Shown here in pieces: positions 1-8,417 of a DNA stretch of 18,742 bases. The notes beneath the pieces are model-generated. The model saw nothing but the letters and a program-made list of their open reading frames with translations, was not told the origin of the DNA and made no database searches. The DNA comes from DAIOFH01 sp036745875. Its GTDB lineage: Bacteria; Planctomycetota; SZUA-567. Numbering within the stretch: position 1 is the stretch's first letter; each line of letters opens with the position of its first letter. A program made the position numbers and the translations under genes. Location: contig DAIOFH010000078.1 of the NCBI GenBank assembly GCA_036745875.1, positions 1-18,742 of the forward strand. Reading direction: 5' to 3'.

Positions 1-1
1 G

Positions 2-1471
2 GGCATTAGCCCCGACCAGGTGCAGGCGCTGTTATGGTATAAAAAAGCCGCCGAGCAGGGAAATTCGTATGCACAAGTAGCCCTCGGTGATATGTACTAC
101 TCCGGCGGGCGGGTAAACAAGGATCTTGCGCAGGCAGCCTCCAGGTACAGGAAGGCGGCGGAGCGAGGGGATGCACAAGCGCAAAACCACCTTGGCAATT
201 TGTATTACAGGGGCGAGGGCGTAGCCAAGGACCATTCGCAGGCTGTGTCATGGTACGCGAAAGCCGCTGAACTTGGCCATGCCGCTGCACAACATAGTCT
301 TGGCTTTTCGTATTATACCGGCGAAGGTGTAACGAAGGACCATTCCCTCGCCGCCACATGGATCAAGAAGGCGGCCGAACAGGGATACATATCTGCGCAG
401 AACGACCTTGGCTATCTGTATTATAGCGGTAACGGAGTGTCGAAGGATCACTCCCAAGCCGCGATGTGGTACAAAAAAGCCGCCGAAAAGGGGCATGCGT
501 CGGCGCAGAATAGCCTTGGTGGGATGTACTACTCCGGGGAGGGAGTGGCGCGTGACTATAACGAGGCGGCGAAATGGTTCAGGAAAGCCGCCGAACAGGA
601 AGTGGCCGTGGCGCAGGAGAGCCTCGGGAACATGTATTTCAACGGCACGGGCATAAGTCAGGATTACGGAGAGGCGCTACGCTGGTACAAGCAGTCGGCC
701 GCCGGCGGGCTGGTGTATTCTCAACGCCAGTTGGGAAGGTTGTATTATGAAGGAAAGGGTACGAACGAGGATTATGGCGAAGCCGCCAAATGGTATAAAC
801 TGGCGGCTGAAAACGGCAATGCAGACTCGCAACGCATGATGGGCCTACTGCATTACGAAGGCAAGGGCGTGAGCCAAAATTACTCCGAGGCTCTCAGATG
901 GTACAAACAGGCGGCTGAGCAGGGCAACACTATAGCCCGACGCATGGCGGCATCGATATACTACGATGGTAAAGGTGTCTCGAAAAATTACACGGAAGCA
1001 TTCAAGTGGTATAAACTGGCCGCCGAGGATGGCGATGACAAGGCAATGCACCGGCTTGGCTATATGTACGACAAAGGTCAAGGTATTGGGCATGACCATG
1101 ACAAGGCATTGCACTACTATACACAAGCTGCAAACAGGGGTAATTCTAATTCGATGAACAATATTGGAGTTATGTACAATGCGGGAAAATGTTTTACCAG
1201 AAACGAAGATTTGGCGTTGCAATATTTCCAAAAGGCGATGAACCAAGGAAATACGACAGCGGGCGAAAATTACCGTGATCTTAAAAACTACATTGCTCAG
1301 CGTGTACAGCGCGCTCAACAGGAGCAGCAACTTGCCGCCAGGCGAGCTGCCGCCGCTGCGGCACAGCACAGCCATTATTATAACGATGACGACGATGACG
1401 AAGGCGGAGGATATGATTTCGATTTCATGGATGCAACGGAATTGGGACTACAGATACTAAACTTTTTCTAA
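2..1471 (+). CDS. Sel1-repeat (SLR) protein, 5' end outside the window
   Basis: The frame is open from base 2, and the first residues (GISPDQ before the GTG at base 20) are already the middle of a Sel1 repeat, so the start lies upstream and the GTG is not a convincing start. About 11 complete 35-36 residue Sel1 repeats follow, each of the form AQ-x-x-LG-x-x-YY-x-G-x-GV-x-x-D-x-x-x-A-x-x-WY-x-KAAE-x-G; the last two are divergent. These helix-turn-helix solenoids usually act as protein-binding scaffolds, often at the cell envelope, but no partner is visible here. After the repeats comes a Gln/Arg/Ala-rich, probably helical stretch, a run of five Asp followed by Glu and three Gly, and a hydrophobic end finishing in Phe-Phe. 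Only six bases separate its stop from the convergent maturase stop. The family call is secure; the cellular role is unknown. Confidence 0.93.
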   Translation, partial: GISPDQVQALLWYKKAAEQGNSYAQVALGDMYYSGGRVNKDLAQAASRYRKAAERGDAQAQNHLGNLYYRGEGVAKDHSQAVSWYAKAAELGHAAAQHSLGFSYYTGEGVTKDHSLAATWIKKAAEQGYISAQNDLGYLYYSGNGVSKDHSQAAMWYKKAAEKGHASAQNSLGGMYYSGEGVARDYNEAAKWFRKAAEQEVAVAQESLGNMYFNGTGISQDYGEALRWYKQSAAGGLVYSQRQLGRLYYEGKGTNEDYGEAAKWYKLAAENGNADSQRMMGLLHYEGKGVSQNYSEALRWYKQAAEQGNTIARRMAASIYYDGKGVSKNYTEAFKWYKLAAEDGDDKAMHRLGYMYDKGQGIGHDHDKALHYYTQAANRGNSNSMNNIGVMYNAGKCFTRNEDLALQYFQKAMNQGNTTAGENYRDLKNYIAQRVQRAQQEQQLAARRAAAAAAQHSHYYNDDDDDEGGGYDFDFMDATELGLQILNFF

Positions 1472-1477
1472 CCAAGA

Positions 1478-2685
1478 TCAACGTTTCGCCATAATTGTTA
1501 CGTCCATGATGTCGGCCAGTGGACGCCCGTTTTTTTCAAGATAATCGAAAGCCTTCATAAAGGGCGAGACATAGCTGAAAAACCGCCGGTATCCGCTGCA
1601 AAGATAGTTTTGCCTTTCGCCGTCTTCCATTTGGAAACGGTGCTTGGGGCAGCCACCCCAACAGCCGCTGAGGTAAGGGCATTCGCGGCAGCGTCTGCTG
1701 AGGGTCTTTCCCTTGGCTTCCCCGAAAGCCCATTGGCTTGGGGAATCCAGCATTGACTGGAGGGATTCAGTGCCGAGAACGCCAAGCTTCCTGTCCGGAT
1801 AGACAAAATGATCACAGGCGAAGACAGTTCCGTCGTGTTCCAACACCGGACAGCGGCCGCATAATGGTTGGTGGTGGCAAGCCGCTCCTGGCCTCGCCAT
1901 GAAATTCGCCATCGCCCGAAATTCATGACAAAGACCGTGCCGACATCCTTCTTTACCCATTCGCTAAAAATATCGGAGAGGAAGATTCCAAACTCGTCCC
2001 CGCCGACGCTCCACCCGGTCACGGTGCCCGCCGCGTCGGGCATTCCTAGCCGCAATCCCATTTCACTCGCCTCGGCGTCGGCGCTGCGCTCGACCACGGG
2101 AGTGAATTGGAGGTATCGCACCCCGGCGTTTTTCAAAAATTGGTAGACGTCGCGCCCCCTTCCATGGCCTGCCGTCGAAACGCAGGAAAGCGTGTTGACT
2201 CGCACGTTGTGCCGTTGCAGCACGCGGAGAGCCCTGAGAGCAGCCGCATGGCTTGAACCGCCGTCCGGTCCCCGACGGTACGCGTCGTGGATGTCCGCCG
2301 GTCCGTCCAGGGACAGGCCGACGAGAAAATCGTTTTCCGCAAAGAACTCGGCCCAGCGGTCGTCGATGAGGAGGCCATTGGTCTGGAACGAATTCTCGAA
2401 ACGCCGCCGGTCGCCGTGTCGCCGTTGCAACCGTACGGCTTCTAGGTAAAAGTCCAGTCCGGCCAGCGTCGGTTCGCCGCCCTGCCAGGTGAAAGTCACG
2501 GGAATATCCGGCGGCTGGGCGTCGAAACATGCCGTGATGTATTGCGCCAGAAGCGAATGGCTCATACAGGAGGGAGCCTTGTCGTACAAGGCCCCCTTTT
2601 CGAGGTAAAAACAATAGTCGCACGCCAGGTTGCACCTGTTGCCCATAGGCTTGGCCATAAGGTGAAACGGGAAGCGGCTTGGCAT
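1478..2685 (-). pseudogene. Anaerobic sulfatase-maturating enzyme (radical SAM/SPASM), frameshifted
   Basis: The family converts an active-site Cys or Ser of sulfatases to formylglycine without oxygen. The N-terminal part has the radical-SAM cluster motif CNLACDYC (Cys 18, 22 and 25), then WQGGEPTL, FQTNGLL and LSLDGP. The C-terminal part, in another frame, has the SPASM cysteines (CGRC, ACDHFVYP, CRECPYLSGCWGGC, LCSGYRRFF). The frame changes at about 1915-1924: NF followed by RAMANF requires stepping back one base, so one base is missing. I saw no slippery heptamer. Restored, the product is 402 residues, normal for the family. The chosen ATG has AAAGGAC just upstream and lies 10 bases after the sulfatase stop. 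Without repair, ribosomes would make the SAM core with a foreign tail and no SPASM domain, presumably inactive. Sequencing error remains possible. Confidence 0.88.
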
Positions 2686-2695
2686 GCCCCGTCCT

Positions 2696-4862
2696 TTATT
2701 CCAGTCTGACGTGAACGGAACGCAGTTTGTCGGTGTAGGCGAAAGGCAACACATACCTGTCCGGTACGATGGGCGTTCCGGTGTCGAAGCCGACGTCCAT
2801 GCTGTCGCCCAGCGAAAAGCCACGGGGGACCGAGCGTTCGATACGTCCCTCCGCAACGGTTTTGCCATCCACTCGCATTTCGAAGCTGCCTCCTTTGCCT
2901 ATTCCCTCCCCGCCGTCGTAGGTGAATGCCACTTCGACGGTGTGGTCCCCAGCGGTGAGGGGGTCTGTTCCATCTATCTCAAACGTCTCAATGGCGAGAT
3001 AGTTGTAAATAAATACCGGCTTTCCTTTTTCGATAAAGAGGGCAAGACCGCCGAACTGGCCACCGAGGGTGTAGAGCATGCCGCTCGCCTCGCTGTTTTC
3101 GGAAACATGGACGTCGGCCTGTATAATGTATGAGCGGTTACGGAAAATCGGCGCAGCCCCTTCGGGCAGCCGGCCAAATCCTTGGCTGAACGTCCATTCC
3201 TTGCGCCTGTCGAGATATGCCGCACCCATGGCGGAAAACGGATCGTCGCTGAGTGGAAGCACGTTGCGGCGTCCGGCTTCGGCGAAAAAGAGCATCTGCA
3301 TTTCCCGCAGTTTGTCGGGGTGCTCGGCAGCCAGATTAGCGCTTTGGGAGAAATCGTTTTTCACTTCATATAACTCCCACTCCCATGTCGCCGGGCTTTC
3401 GCCCACTTTACTGAAGAATTGCTTCCACGGCGCCATCCTCACCTTTGTGGCCGCCACCCAGCCGTCATAATAATAGGCTGCATTGCCCATGGTCTCGAAA
3501 TATTGGCTTTTGCGGCGGAATTTCGCCTCGGGGTCGTCAAGGCAATACAGCATGCTGACGCCTTCTAGTGGTTTCTGCGCCACACCGTTTACCATTGCCG
3601 GCATGGTCAGGCCCGTCGCTTCGAGGAGGGTGGGCGCGATGTCGACGACATGGTGCCATTGGCTGCGCAGGCTCCCCGACTCGTTGCCATAGCGTCGCGG
3701 CCAGGATACGACCATGCCGTTCCTCGTGCCGCCGTAATGGGAGGCGATTTCCTTGGACCACTGGAACGGCGCGCAGAGGGCGGTGGCCCAGCCGGCGGCG
3801 TAATTTGAGAAACTTTCCGGCCCGCCCATGCTGGCGATCAGTTCTTCGTTGACGGCGAATTCATCGGGCAGGGCGTTGATCAAGCCGACAATTTCGTTAA
3901 TCGCGCCCATGTGCGCTTCGGCGCTGGCCCCGTTGTCGCCCTGGATGTAGAAGACAAGGGTATTGTCATAAAGCCCCAATTCCTTGAAAGCGTCCACAAC
4001 CTCGCCTATACAGTGGTCGGTCTGGGCCAGAAATCCCGCATACACCTCCATCATTCGGGCGTGGAGACGGCGTTCGTCCTCCGTGAGCGTTTCCCACGCC
4101 GGGATGCCCGGAGACATGGGATTCAATACAGTGTCTTCCGGGATGACCCCGAGATGCTTCTGGTTTTCGTATATTTCCTGCCGCAGCGCATTCCAGCCCT
4201 TGTCGAAACGGCCCTTGTATGGTCTGGTCCATTCGTCAAAGACATGGTGGGGAGCGTGGGTTGCGCCGGGCGCGTAATACATGAATACCGGTTTGTCCGG
4301 GTAGACAGTCTTTTGGGTTTTTAGCCAGGCGACGGCGCGGTCACGCATATCGTCGTTGAAGTGGTAATCGGGGTTGCCGAGCGCCGGTTCGACAGGGCGG
4401 GTTATTTTCCCACAGCACCGGCGCATACTGGTTGGTCTCGCCGGCGAGGAAGCCGTAAAAATAATCGAATCCCATGCCGGTATGCGCGGTATGATGATTG
4501 CGGCCGGTCAGAAGGGCGGAACGGGTGGGGGAGCAGAGGGCGGTGGTGTGGAACTGGTTGAACCGGACGCCGTCATTTGCCAGCGCTTCGAACGTGGGCG
4601 TCTCCACCGGGCCGCCAAATACGGAGGAAGCGCCAAAGCCCACGTCGTCTGTCAAGATCACCAGGATATTGGGCGCGTCTTTGGAGACGATGACGTCCCG
4701 GCCGGTCGACGGCGTCGAATCGCGTGGCGTCAGCCCTATCTCGCCATTGAACGGTTCCGGCACCGGTGGCGGGATCGCCTCGGCGCCAAAGGCCGATTGT
4801 TGCAGGAGGAGGGTCGATGAGAGGGCGCAGAATGCCGTGTATAGCGCTTTCCGCAGATTCAT
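2696..4862 (-). pseudogene. Secreted type-I (Cys-type) sulfatase, internally deleted and frameshifted
   Basis: A sulfatase of the alkaline-phosphatase fold, likely of the S1_4 arylsulfatase type. The start ATG has a strong AAAGGAGT site just after the helicase stop. Residues 1-28 look like a Sec signal peptide ending near SAFGA. Metal-binding TDD (72-73) and the formylglycine motif CSPTR (Cys 110, Arg 114) are present, as are GDNGAS, HYGGTRNGMVVSWP and a C-terminal beta-sandwich-like region. Two lesions are visible. TGRNHHTAHTG runs straight into MGFDYFYGF, whereas relatives carry about 60 residues between these blocks, including the catalytic GK-x-H segment. At about 4401-4409 one extra base shifts the frame; removing it gives WENTRPVEPALGNPDYHF, as expected. 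Repaired length is about 721 residues against roughly 780 in relatives as I remember them. It is next to its maturase, which is also broken. Very likely inactive. Confidence 0.9.
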
Positions 4863-4876
4863 GGTTGACTCCTTTC

Positions 4877-7800
4877 TCATTTTGTTGAATCGGAATCCAT
4901 AGGCAAAACAATATATTCCCCTGCGCGCAGGAAATAGATACCCAATTCCTTGACATTGACGTCCGGGCTTATGCGCATAAGCGCTTCAGCATAGGTCTCA
5001 AGTTGGCCGCGATGATGTCCGGCGAGAAGCTGGAGGTCTGTGCCGCGTATTTTGTCCGTCTTGTAATCCGCCACCACCCAGCCGTCCGCCTCCTCGAAAG
5101 CGAGGTCGATGACGCCGCGCACCAGCGCGGGCAAGCCGTCCGCAGTCGTCGCCGCCATGGTGAACGGCAGTTCGCGAAAAACCCGCTTCGCTTGGTTGGC
5201 GCGCCTCCACAAATCGGACTGCCAGACGGCCTTGGCCATGGCGACAATATCATCCGCGAGGTTCGGCTGCAGTTCATGTTCGGCGAGTTTTGCCTTCGCC
5301 AGCTTGATCAATTCCCCATCCGGCATCGCCGAGTCGTTTTCCAGGATTTCATGCATGGCTTCGCCGAGGGCGAGAGCCGTTTCCGTGCCCTGGCGCAGGC
5401 GGTACACCATATCCTCGTCCGCGGCGACTTCGGCCATCGCCTCTTCTGCCTGCAAGACCGTCACTCCGGCTTTTCTGGTCTTGGCGCGCTCAAGCATATA
5501 GGTCGGGACGAGGGTGGCGTCGATTTTTTCCCTTCGCGCGGCGGCATCCAGTCTAGAGACGTCTATGGTCGGCAAGTCCGCCTGCGAACTCGCCTCAATG
5601 GAAGCCTGTCTCGGCGTTTCGTCCTCTTCGGCCTCGGGAAGGGCCTGGTCGATATCTATGATGTCGATCATCGGGTTTTTCAAACCCTTTCCCGTCGGCC
5701 TGGCGGAGATGACGACAGCCGATCCCGCCCGTGTGGCGGCGACATAACTGAGGCGCAGCTTTTCCGCCCGCAGGAACTGTTTTTCCCGCGCCTCCGCTTC
5801 CTGCCAGTCGGCGGGACAGGCCACCAGGCTTTCGCTTTTTCCATAAGCGCGGTAGAGGGCGAGCCTTCCTTCGACGGTATGTCCGGCCGTGCGCTTGATG
5901 GCGAGTTTCACCGGTTTGGTGTTCCGCCCGGAGGGCGCTGCGAGGAACACGACCGGGGCTTCCAACCCTTTCGCCTTGTGCAGGTTCATGACGCGGACGA
6001 CCGATGTGTTTTCGCCCAGGGCCGGTACGGCGTCGAAATTTTTGGACGAGAGGATTGCCCTTGCTTTCCTCAACAACGATCCCGGCGTAGGCAGTTCCTT
6101 TCGCAGCATGGTCAGGCGGTCGAAAAGGGTCAGGAGCGCGGCTGTATCCGCGTCGGCGTTTTCTCCCGTGGCGGCAAGCGCCCATATGCCGATTGTATCC
6201 GCCAGCAGACCAAGCGCGGTAACCGGATCGTGGTCGTGGAACAGGCGCTCCAGCCTGCGCAACATCGCCAGGCTTTGGGCAACATGTCCGGGTTCGTCCG
6301 GCTGGTTCGGCATATGGAGGACGAAAGCTCCGCCGCCCTTTTTCCAACTGTACAGTTCCGGGTCGGGCACACCGAAAAGGCGGCTTCTGAGGCAGGCCAC
6401 CTGTAGTATCGGATTGTCGGGGTCGAGAAGCGCTTCAAGAAGCAACAAAAGCAGGCCGGGCGCATTTTGCCCCGTATTGCCGCTGCCGCCGCTTATTCGG
6501 ACCGGAAGGCCGGCACGGCGAAGCGCCGCCGCGATGCCGCCACTGCCTTTGGTTTTTTCCGTAAGGATCAGGAAATCCTCCGCCTTCGCCGGTCGCGGAT
6601 CGCCCTTCGGATTGTGAATGGGCATCCCCGTGTCCAGGGCGTGCTTGATGAAGGCGGCGATGCGTTTTGCCTCGTCTTCCTCGATCTGTCTGCCGGAAAT
6701 GCCTTCGGCCTTTTTTTCCGCCAGGGTCTTCAGAAGATAGACGCCGCTGAAGCATTGGCTGTGCGCCGCCTCGCCGCCGGGCTGCAAGGGCACGTAGACG
6801 GGACAAAATTCGGATTCGTTGTCGGGGAAACGCGCTTCCGTGTTTGAGCCGTCGGGTACGAAAATCCTGTTTACCCAGCCGATGACGTCAGGCTGGCTGC
6901 GGAAGTTGACCGAGAGACTCAGCGTCTCGCCGCCGTTTTGCTCTATCAGTCTCTTGATCAGTGAGTAGGTCGCGATGTCGGCGCGGGTAAACCGGTATAT
7001 GGATTGCTTGGGATCGCCTACGATGAACAACGATCCGGGCCTGGGCCTGCTCTTGCGCCAATCCGGTTCCTCGGAATTCTCCCCAGCCAAAAGAAAAAGT
7101 ATTTCCGCCTGGATGGGGTCCGTGTCCTGCACTTCGTCCACAAGAATGCGGCAATAGCGTTCGGATAATTCCGTGCGCACCCAGGGGTGGTTGCGGAGGA
7201 GTGCTGCGGTTTTCATCAGCAGGTCGCCGAAATTCAGGACGCGATTGTCACGCCGCAGCCTGTTGTGGATCAAGGACGCCTGTCGGAAACAGGATAGCGC
7301 CACCGCGTAACGGGCCGCGAGCAGACTGGTCCTGTATGGCAGGACATGGTCGGAGTAAAAACGCGAATAGCGGTTTACTTCCTCCTCAAGCTTGATCTTG
7401 CATTCGCCGCCGAAAAGGCAGGCCCATTGTTTTTGCACCACATACGGCTCTTTCGGCAGTTGCTGGAAAATACCCTTTATTTCGTCAGCTCCGTCCGTGT
7501 CTTTTTGCCGTTCGGCCCAACGGGAAATTGCGCGGTATGTCGGCAGCAGCTGATCCCGCCCGGTCTTCATGTCCGGGTCTTCTACAAATTGCCTGACCGT
7601 GGGGGCATAGGCGAGGAGGGCGCGATAGAGTTCGGCCGCGCCGTTCGGCGTTCTTGGATGGTCCTCCCCCGGCCAATCCTCGACGTCCGGGTATCTGGCG
7701 AAGTCATGGAATCCGGGGCGCAGGTCCTCCAGCGACAGGTCCAGATCGATGACCGCTTGTTCCAACTGGGCGTTTTCCTCGCCATAGAAGCGGGCGGAAA

Positions 7801-8248
7801 ACTCGGTCCAGGCGCGGTCACGAAGCTCCGTGTCCTCGTCGTCTTCCAGTTCGCGAAACTCGGGGTCGACGCCGGCCTCGACCGGCCTTTCACGCAGGAG
7901 CCGGGCGCAGAATGAGTGGATGGTGCCGATGTGGCATTGCTTGAGCGATTTTTCCGCCACCGTGAGGTTGGCGAAAGCCGCCCCTGCCGCTGCGGAAAGT
8001 TTGTCCCGTATGCCCAGCTGCAGGCGGTCGCGCAGTTCAGCTGCCGCCTTGCGGGTGAAGGTCACCGCCGCCATGAGGCTGGTCGGGTTGATGTGTCCCT
8101 GTTCGCACAGGGCGAGGATCCTGCCGACAAGGCAGGTGGTCTTGCCGGAACCCGCCGCCGCCTCGACGGCAAAGTTCGCGTCAAGCCTGGTGACGATGTC
8201 GTCACGGGCTTTTGCATCGGGAAGGGGTGAGGGAGAATTATGAGTCAT
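4877..8248 (-). CDS. addA: AddA/RecB-like UvrD-family helicase with C-terminal PD-(D/E)XK nuclease
   Basis: Predicted subunit of an AddAB-type helicase-nuclease that processes double-strand breaks for RecA-dependent repair in the cytoplasm. From the ATG at 8248 it has 1123 residues, near the usual AddA size. The UvrD motifs come in order: Walker A AAAGSGKT (30-37), motif Ia TFTRKAAAEL, motif II VDEVQD (370-375), GDPKQSIYRF (411-420), LSVNFRS (445-451), MNLHKAKGLEAPVVFL and LSYVAATRA. The nuclease end has GEAMHE (His about 966), GVIDL (Asp about 1048), ADYKTD (Asp about 1061, Lys about 1063) and QLETYA, so every expected catalytic residue is present. No addB is adjacent; the gene upstream is a peptidase. 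The start is uncertain: neither the ATG at 8248 nor the one at 8296 has a good ribosome site. Its TGA is followed at once by the sulfatase ribosome site. Confidence 0.88.
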   Translation of the reverse strand: MTHNSPSPLPDAKARDDIVTRLDANFAVEAAAGSGKTTCLVGRILALCEQGHINPTSLMAAVTFTRKAAAELRDRLQLGIRDKLSAAAGAAFANLTVAEKSLKQCHIGTIHSFCARLLRERPVEAGVDPEFRELEDDEDTELRDRAWTEFSARFYGEENAQLEQAVIDLDLSLEDLRPGFHDFARYPDVEDWPGEDHPRTPNGAAELYRALLAYAPTVRQFVEDPDMKTGRDQLLPTYRAISRWAERQKDTDGADEIKGIFQQLPKEPYVVQKQWACLFGGECKIKLEEEVNRYSRFYSDHVLPYRTSLLAARYAVALSCFRQASLIHNRLRRDNRVLNFGDLLMKTAALLRNHPWVRTELSERYCRILVDEVQDTDPIQAEILFLLAGENSEEPDWRKSRPRPGSLFIVGDPKQSIYRFTRADIATYSLIKRLIEQNGGETLSLSVNFRSQPDVIGWVNRIFVPDGSNTEARFPDNESEFCPVYVPLQPGGEAAHSQCFSGVYLLKTLAEKKAEGISGRQIEEDEAKRIAAFIKHALDTGMPIHNPKGDPRPAKAEDFLILTEKTKGSGGIAAALRRAGLPVRISGGSGNTGQNAPGLLLLLLEALLDPDNPILQVACLRSRLFGVPDPELYSWKKGGGAFVLHMPNQPDEPGHVAQSLAMLRRLERLFHDHDPVTALGLLADTIGIWALAATGENADADTAALLTLFDRLTMLRKELPTPGSLLRKARAILSSKNFDAVPALGENTSVVRVMNLHKAKGLEAPVVFLAAPSGRNTKPVKLAIKRTAGHTVEGRLALYRAYGKSESLVACPADWQEAEAREKQFLRAEKLRLSYVAATRAGSAVVISARPTGKGLKNPMIDIIDIDQALPEAEEDETPRQASIEASSQADLPTIDVSRLDAAARREKIDATLVPTYMLERAKTRKAGVTVLQAEEAMAEVAADEDMVYRLRQGTETALALGEAMHEILENDSAMPDGELIKLAKAKLAEHELQPNLADDIVAMAKAVWQSDLWRRANQAKRVFRELPFTMAATTADGLPALVRGVIDLAFEEADGWVVADYKTDKIRGTDLQLLAGHHRGQLETYAEALMRISPDVNVKELGIYFLRAGEYIVLPMDSDSTK

Positions 8249-8337
8249 AGGTGAAGGATTTTTTGGGTATTTTGCATTCCTCGCTCGATTCCGCATCAGT
8301 CAGCGGCCGGCTTGATTGTCATAACCGAAGGACAACA

Positions 8338-8374
8338 GATAAGTATGCGCCAGAGAGGCGGGCGCATACTTATC
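8338..8374. terminator. Perfect 14-bp hairpin between M16 peptidase and helicase genes
   Basis: Arms 8338-8351 (GATAAGTATGCGCC) and 8361-8374 are exact reverse complements around a 9-base loop. The structure sits 43 bases past the peptidase stop. Read on the minus strand, only a weak T-rich stretch follows, so it could be a partial terminator, an mRNA-stabilising stem or a protein-binding site. A separate 10-base perfect palindrome GCGCTAGCGC lies beside it at 8376-8385. Confidence 0.55.
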
Positions 8375-8417
8375 CGCGCTAGCGCTCAAGTTAAATTCGC
8401 ACCGGATCAATCCTCTT

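Noticed and set aside
100..1200. CRISPR-like or tandem DNA repeat because of regular 108-base spacing
   Set aside because: The periodicity is in the protein; the DNA units are diverged at third positions and have no spacer/repeat structure.
20..1471. GTG at base 20 as the true start of the Sel1 protein
   Set aside because: The frame is open upstream and the preceding residues already match a Sel1 repeat; no ribosome site precedes the GTG.
1914..1926. Programmed -1 frameshifting in the maturase gene
   Set aside because: The zero-frame codons atg-aat-ttc-ggg contain no X-XXY-YYZ heptamer and I saw no downstream stem or pseudoknot, so mutation or sequence error is simpler.
5003..6406. 467-codon plus-strand frame opposite the helicase gene
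   Set aside because: Arg/Gly-rich shadow; every helicase and nuclease motif is on the minus strand.
8249..8296. Upstream ATG at 8296 as helicase start
   Set aside because: The added 16 residues are basic and not family-like; neither start has a good ribosome site, so this is only weakly rejected.
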